64,000 nt of DNA from Limnanthes douglasii subsp. nivea (lineage: Eukaryota > Streptophyta > Magnoliopsida > Brassicales > Limnanthaceae), in contig JAUPFV010000003.1 in the NCBI GenBank assembly GCA_036936605.1, positions 76,740,273-76,804,272 on the forward strand, in the 5' to 3' direction. Numbering within the stretch: position 1 is the stretch's first letter; every line of letters begins with the position of its first letter. The notes under the pieces were generated by a model, which saw only the letters and a program-made list of their open reading frames with translations, was not told the origin of the DNA and did no database searches. Of the stretch, positions 31,857-43,786 are shown piece after piece. Position numbers and translations under genes: made by a program.

Positions 31857-33120
31857 GACTTAGTTCGTTTCACCTGTGATAAAATAGGTGACCTCTTGGC
31901 CCGGGCGGACCATTTCATTAAGGTAGACGATGCCACCAAACTCCCACCGCCCTCGGGCGAGACCACTGCAACCATCAAAAGCGCTGAAGAGGGAAATGGC
32001 AGAGTCTATGACGAGCGCCACAGGAAATTGCCAAGACGAGCTGACGGTTACAGAGGAACATCATCGAGGGGGAGCGATCGACCTAGAAGGTAATCTAAAA
32101 GACTCACAACCAATCAACGTCGACCGCTTACGAATTCTTGGCGCGACAATTCACTCAACTTACAGAGTCTATCTCTACCATTTACAACCGCACCAGAGAT
32201 AAGATACGATATCGGGCTCCTAGATTCATGTCCGCCCCGAGATACAAGCTTTCAACACGACATTTCTGCACATACCACAATGAACACGGTGACGCAACCA
32301 ACAAAAACTGGCAATTTAAGGGAAAAATACAGTGACTGGTCGATAACGACCTATTAATCAAGTTCGTACGACAGCAGACTTCAGGATTTCAGAATGGCAA
32401 CACGAAGAGCACTCATACTAGACAATAAGAGCCTAAAACCTGAGCTACCTGGCCGCCAAGACGATCGGCCCGCTGGATCTGGAAAGCAACAATGGATGCT
32501 CACCATCTCCGGATGTGGCTCCTTAGCCGAGGCGGACCATCAGAGAAGGAAGAGGTCCAGGGATGATGAATAGGTATTGTCTGTAAAAGGGTCGTCTTAC
32601 AGTCACGATCGAGACCTAGTTGTCAACCTCATTTTCAACGATGACGATATGAGAGGCGTCGCCACCCCCACGAGGACGCTCTCGCAATAACTCTGGACAT
32701 CAGCGGAGTAATGGTGACAAAAATATTGGTCGACGGCAGAAGCTCGGCAACCATTATTTTCAAAGCCAGTTACGATCAAATGCGGGGTGTCCCACCATAT
32801 AAACCCACACAGCGCACTTTGACAGGGTATGATGGCAAAACCTCTCAATGTGTCGGGGAAGTCGAGCTGCTGGTAAAGACAGGTTATGGGGCAACAAAGA
32901 AGGAGCTCAACACCATTTTCCTCATTTCAGAAAACCCGAGCCCGTACCACGCCATCATAGGACACCCATGGTTACACAAAATAGAAGCAACCCCATGTAC
33001 GTTTCGCCAGTGCGTCAAATACCCAGTCAGCAATCCAATAGGGATCATCCCCGGCAGCCAGCGAGTAGCACAGACGTGTTACTCGGTAATCGTGGATCTC
33101 AACAAGTCTGTCAGATAAAA
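31857..33120 (+). pseudogene. gag end and protease of C1, part after B1
   Basis: The frame resumes from the other side of B1 (DLVRFTCDKIGDLLARADHF). A damaged Cys/His knuckle is seen near 32262 (FCTYHNEHGDATNKNW, last Cys lost). Protease is recognisable at 32711-33118: ILVDGRSSATIIF has Asp-Gly where active retroviral-type proteases have Asp-(T/S)-Gly, and a hydrophobic AIIGHPWLHKI follows. Stops at about 32094 and 32333 separate the pieces. Confidence 0.75.
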
Positions 33121-34768
33121 ATTAGCCGGCGAGAGAGGTGCCGATCAAACAACCAACACCCATCTCCCGACCTTATGTACGACCCCCATGATAGTGAGGA
33201 ACAGGATGTCGAGCCCAAAGACATCATCAGCGAAGCACTTGTGAACGATTGTGTCCTACGCCCTGGGGAAAATTTGGACACAGGTTTCAAAAATTTATTG
33301 TAAGCAGGAAACCATCAAAACTTACCTCGCGATCCTCAAGAAAATCAAAACCGAGTTCCACTCCTTCCAATACAAACAAGGACCCCGCCTCGCCAACTCT
33401 ACTGCGGATGTTTTAGCCAAAGTGGTCGCGGCCACCGACCACCCTCTCTTTATCACCCAGGAAGTGCCAAGTATGGTTCATTTCAGCCAGACGTCTCAGG
33501 AATTCACGGTCGATAATACCCACGACTGGCTTATCCCCCTTCATCGAGTACCTTACCCACGGCAAGCTACCGCAAGATAAAGCTCTCGCCCGTAAATTCC
33601 AGGTCAAAGCGGCCAAATACTGCCTGCTTGACAACAACCTATACAGGAAGAGCACCACCAGGCCACTTCTCTGTTGCCTAGACAAAGAAGAAGCTTCATC
33701 ATTCCTTCATGATTTTCATGCAGGCGACTCCGGGGTGCATTGCGGCCACCGCAGCCTCATCCGTCGTTTTCTTCTTGCAAGATTTTATTTGCCCGAACTC
33801 GCCGCCAACGCCGAACACTTAGTTCAACATAGTCACGAATGCCAGCAATATGCTAACTCTGTGCATAAGCTGGGCGAGCCAATGACAGCTAGCCTTATTC
33901 CCCGCCCCTTCGAAAAATGGGGCATCGATCTCGTTGGGCCTTTGCCGATGGCTACTTACAAATGTCAATATTTATTCGTTACAGTAGATTACTTTACCAA
34001 GTGGGTAGAGGCCAAAGCGTTGGTGCTTACCGATCCCAGGAGGTATGTGACTTCATACATAACCAAATACTCACACGTTTTGGCACACCATAAGTTCTAA
34101 TAATGGATAATGGGCCTCAATTCCAAAACAAGGAATTTTCCACCTTTTGTGATAAATTTGTCATCAAGCAGCACTTTGCCACCCCTTACTACCCACAAGA
34201 GAACGTGCAAGTCGAGTTCACCAACCGTACAATCCTCGATGGTATTAAGAAAAAACTCGATGGGGAAAAGGGAAGCTGGCCGGATAAATTAGCCGACGTG
34301 TTATGGGCATATCGAACAACATCAAGGGCCACCACAGGTGCGACTCCTTTCTTCATGGTCTATGAAACTGAGGCCGTCATAAAGGTTAAAATATTGATCC
34401 CTTCTCATCGTATCACTGCTTACTCTGACACAGACAATGACGTCGGGCGATCCGCAGATATTGATCTGATTAAAGAAGGACGAAAGTAGGCGCATATGCG
34501 AGAAAAACATTACAGAAGTCTGATGCGTAGCCGTTTTAACTCCCGAGTTCGGTCGCAGACCTTCCACGTCGGCGATCTCGTTATGAAAAAGGTTTTCGAA
34601 TGAGCAGGCGACCAGAAACTTGGGAAACTTGCTCCTAATTGGGATAGACCCTACACTATAATTTCCAAAGGCTATCATGGAGTGTTCCGCCTCGCCGATG
34701 ATGAGGGAAAAGCCCTAAAACACCCATGGAATATCAGTCATCTTAAGTTATACCATACTGCGATGTAA
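33121..34768 (+). pseudogene. Pol remnant of C1: RNase H end and integrase, RT deleted
   Basis: Between about 33121 and 33310 the sequence passes from the start of pol straight to the end of the archaeal-like RNase H (FQYKQGPRLANSTADVLAK), so reverse transcriptase and the gypsy RNase H are gone. Integrase follows: zinc region altered (HECQQYAN), WGIDLVGPLP, MDNGPQF and the Glu in VQVEFTNRTILDG, then a C-terminal part to WNISHLKLYH and stop at 34768. Stops near 34100, 34489 and 34602 break it. Confidence 0.85.
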
Positions 34769-34778
34769 AAGTTTTAAT

Positions 34779-34834
34779 GCCCTCTTTTTCCCTTTTGATG
34801 GCGCAAAAGGGTTTTTTAATGAGGCCTCTACATT
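34779..34834 (+). ncRNA. Conserved post-pol hairpin motif, C1
   Basis: Eleven bases after the pol stop. Perfect 8-bp arms CCCTTTTG and CAAAAGGG around the loop ATGGCG, then GTTTTTTAATGAGGCC. It has the same loop and downstream sequence as A and B with an entirely different stem. Confidence 0.55.
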
Positions 34835-35392
34835 ATCTATCATCAATACATTTTATTGTTTTCGCAAATTTTGTGTTTATACTTATTTTCTTTAACTCCG
34901 CCACAGGGTCACGGACCACGCCTAAAAGGCTAGGCAATAGGTGCCATATTGTACCACACTTAGATAATATCTAATAAATATGACAAATGGGCTGATTGGC
35001 CACGCCCGCTGAGGCTATGTTAACGGGCCATATTGTGCTCAATACCGCACTCAGGTATTAATAAATGTAAACTACTCCAAGCCCACTGGATTACGCAAAT
35101 GGCCGAACCGGTCGCTCCACGATCTTGACTATGGTCACTTTGTTAACCATAAGTTACGTAATGAGCCCCACTGTGCTTGATCTTGCAAAAAATATTCCCT
35201 ATCTGAACAAATTAAAAGTATAAACACGCGCCATACAATCAATACAAATCACCAACAACATACATGTTAAGTTACACAAACATGTTAAGTTTTGTCACGC
35301 TAAAAAAATAATGTCTTTACAAATTCCTACTATGCTACGCATCAACAAGATTTGTCGCCGCATCGGCCACGCCCCCTTTCCTATGTTCACCG
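34835..35392. other. 3'UTR-type spacer of C1
   Basis: No ORF. Contains several short inverted repeats of the GCCTaaaAGGC type (about 34920-34932) and phrases such as ACCGCACTCAGGTATTAATAA without a clean tandem period; probably a degenerate form of the arrays seen in A and B. Confidence 0.4.
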
Positions 35393-37771
35393 CTACGAGA
35401 ATTTTTGATAAGGACCGAAATCCATGTATGGATTCAGGTCCTTCAGCTCAGCCAGCAATTTTACTTTATCTTTATGAACCTTTCCTAACGCCACTTGCAT
35501 TACCTGGCGCTTCTTGGCTTCCAAGTCGGCCACAATCTTTTTCTTCAGTCCAGCCACTTTGCCTTGCCTTTCTTCTTGTTCCCTCCCCAGTTCAACCAAC
35601 TAAATATTCATATCAGCCAACTCCACTGTGAGGTCAGCCCCTTTGGAGGCTCGTTCTTCCACCTTGGTCGGCTGACGTATATTTTGCTCCATCAGCCGCG
35701 AGTTCTACGCGAGGAGGGGCTCATTTTTCTTTAGCAGTTCATTATTCTGCGAAGCCAACAACACCGTGTTTGTCATCGTCGCTAGGCACTTCTTTCTCCC
35801 AACATCTCTCTCCGCATATACTTTGCCCAGTTGGCGTAATAGCTCCTCGTTCTTATTTTATACTTTCTCTGCCTGTTCCTTAGCCAGCCCATACACATTT
35901 TTGAACCGAGCTAATTCAGTAGTTAGCCCTCGCACCGACCCGAAAAACATGGGCTCCGGTTTCCACCTCTCCATCGCCCAGACATCCACTGAGGACATAC
36001 GCTGATACGCCAGATCATGTGAGTTATATTGCATCTATACAGCACACGTCATTCAATCACTTTTTCACCACATACATATCACAGCCACCTGAATAAATCA
36101 CAATTTAAAACCACAACACTTACTTCCAGGGCTAACTCCAACCGATGCTGCAAAATTTTGCTCATTGGCAGCGTGTCATAAAACGATAAATCAGAGCCAT
36201 GTCGGACCTGATCAATGATCATTTGGGAAGCCGCACGCATCACCAGCTTCACTGACGGCTTTGGCATCGTTTTGGAGTACTGAGGGAGTTGTTGAACCCC
36301 ATCCCTGACCTCTCTTAACCTCTCCGATGGCAAGGCCTCAGGCACCACGACATTTACTAACAATGCCCCTGACCCAAGGCCACGCACGAAGTTCTTCATC
36401 CTTTGCGCCACGTGGGGTGGTGCCTTTTTTCCCTTTGCCCCACCATCTGCCTTTGGGCCTTATCATCAATCACCACCACCTCTGGAGCCTTCCCAAATGA
36501 TCCCTCCTTCTCCTCTACCCGTATGTCACCAATATCCTTCACCTGCCCTCCAACTAATCTATCCACCTTGTCCTCATCGACCAGCGTTAGCTTTCTATGT
36601 GAAAAAGAGGGCGGAATTAATTAACCCCTTCTTCTTCCTTTTTAACGGACTGACTGTCTCCTCTGAGTCCTCGTCTCGCGAACTCGCCTTCTTACCACTC
36701 TTTTCCACCTCTTCACCAACAATGGCCAGCTGGCCCTTTTTACTCGGAATCTCCACCTCTTCCCCTTTCTGCGCCCCTTCGAGTGTAAATGATGACCTGC
36801 TCGCCTCCCTCGCCTTTCGTTCTGCCGGCATTGTTAAAACCTAAGAAAAATCCCCCTCATCACACCTCTGCTCCAGTAGTGCTCGGAGCCTCTCCAACGT
36901 GGCCTCCTCTTCACTGCCAGCCATTATTACCCTCCCATATTCTGCCACCACAACTTCTGGAATACGCCACAGACCGGCTTTCGAAAAGTTCACCACAGAG
37001 AACACTTGTGTCGGCTCGTCTTCCCAAGCACCGTGCGCCGCGGCGGATAATTTTGCCAAACGATTCACCGAACCTTTTGAACGACCTTCCTTGCACCACT
37101 CTTGGTATTTCCCTTCACCTGCATCAGCACGTCATAGGTTACAATCAACTCTATAAATCAGTTTACACACTCAACTATATAGAATACCTTACACTTAGAC
37201 TTCCAACGTATTTCTAACTAGAGATTCATCGTAGCACTTTCATGCTCCCAGTTACCAGACACATATATAAACCTATACTTCCAAGTCTTGTCCGAATTGG
37301 ATAGGTCCACTATATGTCTTGTTCCATTTAAATGCACATAGAAAAACGGCGACCACGCTAATTTGGACACCTCCATCCCCGCTAATATATCGGACAGGCA
37401 GAGAGGTATTTTGAAGTATTGCGAACTAAAGATGATGCTCAACAACGTCCTCCACCCATTCGTTGTTAGCTAGGTGGGACAAATCCCAATGAAACCAAAG
37501 AAGTCCCTAATCAATGGTGGAAGACGGAGTCGCAGGCCCCAATCAAATAATGTTGTAAATAAACAGGTCTCCCCCTCCTCCGTTGTATAAGGTTGGTCCC
37601 CGCTCGAGGTGCCCTAATGGTCACATCGTCGGAAAACCCATACCTACTCCTAAACTCCATCAGGGATCCCTCAGTCAGATACTCATACTTTGGAGTAATT
37701 TTGGAAAAAGACTCCTCCAATACGTCCATCTCCTCATACTCCGATTTCAGTTCCATTGTTTTTTTCATCAC
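35393..37771 (-). pseudogene. Antisense ORF of C1, decayed
   Basis: On the minus strand opposite to gag-pol of C, in the position of the aORF. From 37771: a first open stretch with GFSDDVTIRAPRAG, a stretch at 37218-37445 (SPFFYVHLNGTRHIVDLS, then WKYRFIYVSGNWEH) matching the B2 segment FFYSSLGNKWKIVNDFLEGD and its following WKHRFVFLSGCWEN, then after an intron-like gap (acceptor TGCAG near 37123) basic and coiled-coil pieces at 36841-37068, 36595-36831, 36079-36411 and 35393-35599 (Lys/Glu-rich). Frame breaks between pieces. Much more diverged from B than A is. Confidence 0.7.
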
Positions 37772-38417
37772 TAATTTTTTTAGCGCTATGAATAAACCGA
37801 CTGCAATTACCCATCACTGGTTATAAGATTAGGGTTTCACCACATGATAGGTGGCCTTACTCTCAATAAGCCCAGCATTTGGTACATCAAATCATGCATT
37901 CTCATAATTCTAAAAGCCCCTAACACTACTTGAATCTCCCTTTCCTTAGACTATCTACCCAAACTACGAGTAAAAGACCCACAATAAAATACGTACCTTT
38001 TTAATACTCTGCTCTCCGATTATATCTCCGACATTCTCTCCGACGAGTGTGTCAAACTGGTGATTAAATCGCGATGACAGCTGTGGTTCTTCTCTCCAAC
38101 TCTCTTTCAAGAAATGTTCACCAAGAGTATTTTCACAGAATAAGGACTTAGATTTTTGAAAAAAACTATAAATACTTACCCAAACGGTTCACTTACTCAA
38201 CCGTCATCACAATGATGACACCTGTCGAATCATTCCTTGAGAACTCAAATGTTTAGCATACTTTTCTACAGTAACTTGTCAGAAAATTAGACTAAATCGA
38301 CACACGCTATCAAATCAGTGATTGACACGTCACCCACATCTTTTATCCGTTTTTTAATTTCTTTTTTACTCCAATCAGTAATTGTTCAACACTTACTATT
38401 TGGACTAAGGGGACCCA
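37772..38417. other. Region between C1 aORF and 3' LTR, with polypurine tract
   Basis: Non-coding. A TATTTATA on the minus strand near 38167 might be the aORF promoter but is about 400 bp from the first ATG. The polypurine tract ACTAAGGGGACCCA ends at 38417. Confidence 0.5.
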
Positions 38418-39154
38418 TGATAAGGGAGTAGGTACCCATAATCAATATTAACGTTATGCATCAAAGCCGAGCGGAATAAGGCAGAGCAGGACCAAGGAAA
38501 GCAGAGCAGAGCAGAACAAAGTCGAGCGGGATCATATATGGAAAAATTAGGCAGAGCAAAACAAGGCAGAGCATGACCAAACCTAGTGGAGCAAAGAAGA
38601 ACATGGTCGAGCGCACTCAAACTTAAGTCGAGTAGAACATGACTAGAAATACGCGCGTCCAGCCAAATCAAGCACATAGAGGCTAGTCTGCACTAAGCAA
38701 CAGTCGAGCAGAACATGATCAGAAGTAAGAACACTCAGCTCGAACCAATAGAGAAACTTAGTGTGCGACATCGCCCAACCAAAAATAAGTCGGCATCAGA
38801 TCTGACCAGGACAGGCAGGGCATCCCTAGCACCCACAGAGCCGAACGACAAAGAACGCTCAACACGACAAGTTGTAAAATAACTGTTACGACAACATGCG
38901 TTAATTAAGTTATAGAGTATATTAATGGCCACCAATCAAATAGAGACAGTCAACGGTCATATATCCAAGGATCACGATTAAGGAAGATTTGTAGCAATTA
39001 ACTTAATGATGGTCACGAATCATATTTGTAATTAATAAGGGAGTTATGGTCGAGAGTAGTATATATACGGGGCTAAGTTTTTTGTAAAGGGGGACTAGAA
39101 AAATCTTCTCGAATCAATAACATTACTACCTTGGCAGTTCATTGTTTAGGTCCA
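38418..39154 (+). repeat. 3' LTR of C1
   Basis: Starts TGATAAGGGAGTAGG after the polypurine tract and matches the 5' LTR for over 700 bp. Its last bases (TTTAGGTCCA) differ from the 5' LTR end, so the exact end is uncertain. It is visibly more diverged from its partner than the B LTR pairs are. Confidence 0.8.
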
Positions 39155-39660
39155 AAAAATTTACGCCTTTATCTGTAACGACTAATACTTCTAATAAATG
39201 GTATTTTTTCAAACACAAATCTTTCAGATTTTGCTTTAACCTTGCTTAAAAAAATAATTATCTCCCATCTGTAGACCTTATTCGGAAACGTAGGTGACGC
39301 AATTTTATGACCATTATCAGAAACATGGTGAGACACATGTCATCATTTTATTGGACCCCAAACTCCTTATGTTATTAGGGTAGCATGTCAATAGTGGAAA
39401 AATGTTTTCACTTCCTTGGAAATTATAGTTGTTATTGGCTATTTCTCTTTTCTACCCTAAAAATTGTTGGTCTTCTATAATTGTTTTATATAATCTACAC
39501 TCTTAAATATTCTGTATAGTATCTTCTAACGAGAGAAAGTTTTGTTTGTAGAGAGAGAAGCAGTGCTTTACTCATTTCATTTAGCTACCGCTGTTCATTT
39601 CTCTTCCTCCGCCATTTTCACCACCGTGGATTCTTCCTCCGATGATATTCTGTTGTTTGT
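39155..39660. other. Non-coding spacer, probable leader of the E aORF relic
   Basis: No ORF. A TATATAA at about 39489 followed by purine/CT-rich leader sequence (AGAGAGAGAAGCAG) resembles the aORF promoters of A and B. Confidence 0.35.
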
Positions 39661-41030
39661 ATGTTCACTGCTAAAAAGACTATATCCGAGAATGGCTGGC
39701 TAAATCTGTCTAAGCTAGATAAAGAGAAAAAGAGAGCCAGGGTTGTTGCTAGATTACCCACCTCCGAAGGCACACTTACAGTTACCAAGTTGACTGATTA
39801 TAGAAGAATTTTCTCGTACAACAAATTTAACATCCCGACGGAATCCTCTTTGACTGCTCAATCATTCACTTCAAATAGACGTTCATTGAAGCCATCACGA
39901 TCTCAAAGAGGTACCATTCATAGGCTTCCTTCGACTTTTATAGTAATAGGTTACGATTCAGAAGAAAATGTATCTTCCAAATTGAGTATATAACCTAAAA
40001 TTCGCACAATTCGTTTAGGGTACCTAGAAGCAGTCCAAAAAATAGCCTTCTAATGCTCCTCCTCACAAAATCCGAGTAGGGAGAGAGACATTGCACCTCA
40101 GCAAGCAGATCCTTACAAATATGATCAGGCTTTCTCCCAATAATCAAACAAAAAAGGAACATAACATCTTAATAGGTTGAACCTTCAGGATCTAGTCCAA
40201 AGGTGATGAATGATAACATAGAGGTTATTAGTAAGGCCTTCGAAACATAATCCGAAGAGCTACCTCTGTCCTTGGTTAGATGCGTAAGAACAAATTTCTC
40301 AAAGGTCAGCGTCAAATACCTTCTAGTTCTTGACAAGATTTCATACGTTTATTTTCACGAGAACAAATTAGAAATTATTCGTGCAAAATAGGGGTTTTAC
40401 CTCAAGAAGTTAAGGTCATATTGCCTACACTAGAAAATATATCGATGAGTTGCGGTCCAAAATAGCTAGTTATATATCAGGACGTGCTAAACTAGGGCCT
40501 TTGGTTTCCCTTGGATCGTGAAATTGTGAACTACTTCAGCTTGGTAGGACTGTGCCTACGTTAGGCTAGTCTGAACTCTTTGTTTATCTTGATATCAGGT
40601 ATCATGACATCTAGGTTATCAAAATTATGATGCCAATGGAGTGATTCACAACTATTACATGACTGTCTCGCAAATTTTACATTCCATTTTACTTATTCAA
40701 CATGAGGAACGAATATCAAGTGGTAGATGACCTGCTGGAGACCGCTAAACTATGGAAGGTGCAATTTATTTTCATCAGTGGCTGGTGGGAAAATGGTAAG
40801 AAAGTTACCTCTCAAGGTAATATGAGTCAGATTACCAGCTTTTGGAAGAATACATGTAGCCCTTCGAACTCCTACTCTTTCTTACATATATGTTTTTATA
40901 ACTTATCTCTAATATATTTATTTCTACAACTATATTGAAGCCTTATATGCATAATCTGGAAGATGCAAAGGTTACTTTCAAGAAGTTAAACCAGTGGGCC
41001 GAAGAGAAGTGGTCAAATGGCTTACAATAA
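39661..41030 (+). pseudogene. Relic antisense ORF of a fifth element (E)
   Basis: The start at 39661 gives 110 open codons ending near STFIVIGYDSEEN, which aligns with STFLIMGEDDLSKYS in the B aORF. Further blocks match in order: NEYQVVDDLLETAKLW then FIFISGWWENGK (40702-40800) against NKWKIVNDFLEG and WENGL, and after an intron-like AT-rich gap, LEDAKVTFKKLNQWAEEKW (about 40950-41020) against the exon 2 start of B2. The order, the intron position and the length agree; stops are frequent. No gag-pol or LTR of the same element is seen around it. Confidence 0.65.
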
Positions 41031-42126
41031 TGTTTCACAAAAAAAGATTTTTTTCTTAATCAATCTTAAATATTATTTTGAAATTAAACCTAATTCTAAT
41101 CTATGATTTTCACAAAAAAAACTGAACAAAATCATAGAAATTAAGTCTAAACAATAAAAAATTCTTAATCAAACAAAAAATTAAATCTAAAAAAATACTT
41201 ACTTCGCTGGAAAAAATTAGAGAGAAATAAGATATATGTTAGAGAGAAGTAATAGTGAATATGGAATGTTAGACAAAAAATAAAGTGGAGGGATTTAGTA
41301 AAAAAGAAAAAAGCTTATATACCTCTAAAATGATATTTTTGTCAAAAATTGGGTATACTTATACCACTTTTGGGTAAACTCAAAATTGGGTATACTTAAA
41401 CCACATTTGGGTATATATAGCTTGACCCTTAGACAAAAGGTATATATTAGTCATATCATGAGTTACTAGTTCTGAGCGTTTCCATAATAGGAAAGTTTTT
41501 AAAAACTCAAGAGACATATACCCATGCTTGAGAGATTTACTCAAAATGAAAAGTATTTTAATATTTTTAGGCTTTGAATATTTTTAAGCATCAAGAATGA
41601 TATATGAAAGAATAATAAGTATAGTCCACATTTACCCTCTAAAGGATAGGTATCCGGACAATATATGATTCTAGCAGAGGACGGTAATTCCGAATCAATA
41701 CCAAAATTTAATACGAGATTGACCGGTTATCGATGTTGGAAGACACACATGAAAGGGTGGGTCAATTGTGTGATAGTTATATAGAATCGATGCGGTAGTC
41801 AATTCTACAAAATAAAAAAATAAAAAAATTGATATATGGTATTGCGTCGGATCTTCTTACACCATGAAGATTAGTAAATATATCGTGAATATATGAAAAG
41901 ACCAACCACACCTATCAATAATAATTTAATAACAATTTAATAGAATATTTTATAATAATATAAGAGAAGATTTCTTTCACAAATATTGGTTCTTAATCAT
42001 TGAACAACCATATTTTCATTTCATTTATTTAGGAGGACGGTGTTACATTCTTATCAACAACATAATAATAAACTATCTTTTAAAGTTCACGAAGTTAAAA
42101 AAGGAATGAGTAGAAATTGTTTGTGT
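41031..42126. other. AT-rich non-coding DNA; duplication boundary
   Basis: No gene. Around 41330-41430 a short degenerate repeat (AAAATTGGGTATACTTA and AACCACATTTGGGTATATA) resembles terminal regions of MULE-type elements but no partner end was found. From about 41985 the sequence matches the flank at 1060-1213. Confidence 0.5.
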
Positions 42127-43737
42127 TTAAAGTGAATTAGTATCAATGGGGCCACCGGCGGCCACCGTAAGAACCGCGTCCCGCGGTGGCGACGGAAGCA
42201 CCGTAAAAGCCAAAATTGCACTAACTAGGGCAGCGATTGCGCCGAGAACGAAGCCAGGGAGATTTCCTCCTCCAAAGAGGGAGTCAAATGGTCCTCCTCC
42301 GACGGAGACGACCATCTGAGGGATAACAATGGCGAGATTCAAAACTCCAAGGGAAAGTCCTTGACCGGCACCAGAACTGCTGGAGAAAATAGAAGCCAAA
42401 GCGAAAGGAACACTGTATGAGATAGCTAATGGAATACCCAAAATCGCAAAAAAGGCTAATGCAGCACCCTTGATGGAATCAGGTGGCGGCGGAATACTTG
42501 CACTGGCCGGTAAAGTAGCACGGTGAGCTTCGGCTAGTTTTGTAATAAGAACAGTGAGAGCCAAACAAACAGCTAATAACAAATTAACGATACCCCATAA
42601 TCTTTTGACGCCACCAACAGCACGGCCTACGGGCTGAATTCCAAGCGACATAAAAGCGAGGACCACCGAATTTAACATGAGACCCAAAGCGCCAGCACGG
42701 ACACCATTGTCATACGCACGTAACGAAGCTTCGGTTGCTGATGATGATGAATCACCGCCGTAGACTTCTCGGCCCATCCAGTCGGTGTCGTACAACATGA
42801 AAGGGAACCACGCAATCCAGTTCAGACATGTCACCACCAACAGCATCCACATAGGCCTCTTCATCACTTTGAAAGCGCCGAATAATTCGCCGAACAGTGA
42901 AAGTTTGGGTTCGGGTTCGCCACCTTCTTGGAGTATTTCTCCTCCTTCGCCGCCGCCGATACCTTGGTCCGGTGACCACCGTTTTTCGCTTACGTTTAGT
43001 AGAGCGACAATGGTGACGATTGCGAGAAGGATAATTGAGAGGAAAAAAGAGCTCTTCAGATTGGCACAGTAGAGATCGCAGGCTTTTGTCATAGTGAACG
43101 GAAAGATTTTGTGAAGCCACCGAAAGGAACCGGCGGAGTAGCCCAAGACGTTACCGACGGCCATGAAGAATGAGAAGAATGAATTGGCCAAACTCATTTT
43201 TTTGTTGTCGCCAAACGATAGGTCGGCGAGTAAAGCACGGCAGGGACCTTGAAGCATGTTGTTAGCGACGTCGAGGATCCAGAATCCAATGGCGAAGATG
43301 ACAATAGCTCGAGTTTTCACCTCGGCGTCGAGGCGGTCACCGATGGCATGACCAATATCGGAGGCGTAACCGATTAGTACAACGGCGATGGCAACCATGA
43401 GGGCTCCAGAGGCGATAAAAGGACGACGGCGGCCGAAACGGGAAGTACATCGATCGCTATGGTAACCGACGAGTGGTTGAACGAGCATTCCCGAAATCGG
43501 ACCGCATAGCCAGATAAGGGACGACCACTTGTGTGGGATACCGAGCAGCTGGACGTAGGGTGTGAGCAGTGAAAGCTGTAGGGCCCACCCGAATTGTATG
43601 CCCGCCGCAATAGACGCGACCATGATGATTTTTTTGGCCGGCGTTGGCTGATGTGGTGGTTGTGACTCATGTTCGAGCTGGAGCGACGAAGGTCTTGGTT
43701 GGGTCCCTTTGACCCCTGCCTGAGGATCTGTCTCCAT
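42127..43737 (-). CDS. SUC: Sucrose/H+ symporter, SUC/SUT family
   Basis: 536 codons, ATG at 43737, stop TAA at 42127-42129. Plasma-membrane proton-coupled sucrose transporter of the glycoside-pentoside-hexuronide family; members drive phloem loading. Visible signatures: first membrane segment with [20 protein letters not shown], His69 in GIPHKW (the conserved His of plant SUCs), [17 protein letters not shown] at 100-108, LDVANN and [11 protein letters not shown], a central hydrophilic loop (about 250-285, Gly/Glu-rich), and [19 protein letters not shown] at about 310-328. About twelve hydrophobic segments fit the family fold. Length is slightly above the usual 500-530. The coding region is one uninterrupted frame, while many family members have introns. 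A MITE lies 49 bp upstream of the ATG. The subgroup (type I, SUC2-like) is inferred from similarity in memory. Confidence 0.93.
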   Translation of the reverse strand: METDPQAGVKGTQPRPSSLQLEHESQPPHQPTPAKKIIMVASIAAGIQFGWALQLSLLTPYVQLLGIPHKWSSLIWLCGPISGMLVQPLVGYHSDRCTSRFGRRRPFIASGALMVAIAVVLIGYASDIGHAIGDRLDAEVKTRAIVIFAIGFWILDVANNMLQGPCRALLADLSFGDNKKMSLANSFFSFFMAVGNVLGYSAGSFRWLHKIFPFTMTKACDLYCANLKSSFFLSIILLAIVTIVALLNVSEKRWSPDQGIGGGEGGEILQEGGEPEPKLSLFGELFGAFKVMKRPMWMLLVVTCLNWIAWFPFMLYDTDWMGREVYGGDSSSSATEASLRAYDNGVRAGALGLMLNSVVLAFMSLGIQPVGRAVGGVKRLWGIVNLLLAVCLALTVLITKLAEAHRATLPASASIPPPPDSIKGAALAFFAILGIPLAISYSVPFALASIFSSSSGAGQGLSLGVLNLAIVIPQMVVSVGGGPFDSLFGGGNLPGFVLGAIAALVSAILAFTVLPSPPRDAVLTVAAGGPIDTNSL

Positions 43738-43786
43738 TTGTGTTGTGTGTTAAGGTGTGTCTCTCTCTTTTATCTATAATTATAAG
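43738..43786 (-). promoter_or_regulatory. SUC leader and TATA-like segment left of the MITE
   Basis: Between the ATG and the MITE only 49 bp remain: a CT-rich leader (CTCTCTCTTTT on the plus strand) and the AT-rich ATTATAAG that forms one target duplication of the MITE. In sense this reads CTTATAATTATAGATAAAAG, a plausible TATA region. The second, nearly identical 8-mer lies beyond the MITE at 44538-44545. Confidence 0.5.

Larger units (their letters stand above)
19429..39154 (+). mobile_element. Family C Tat-type retrotransposon, degenerate, interrupted by B1 (C1)
   Basis: Plus orientation: 5' LTR, primer-binding site, gag, protease, then a deletion that removed reverse transcriptase, then the end of the archaeal-like RNase H and integrase, a post-pol hairpin, antisense ORF, polypurine tract and 3' LTR. 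B1 lies in gag with target duplication ACACT (21282-21286 and 31852-31856). The 5' LTR lacks its first TGA, as expected if D inserted three bases into the LTR. Confidence 0.8.

Noticed and set aside
41280..41440. Possible second MULE end (TTGGGTATACTTA phrases)
   Set aside because: No partner end or target duplication was found, so not called as an element.
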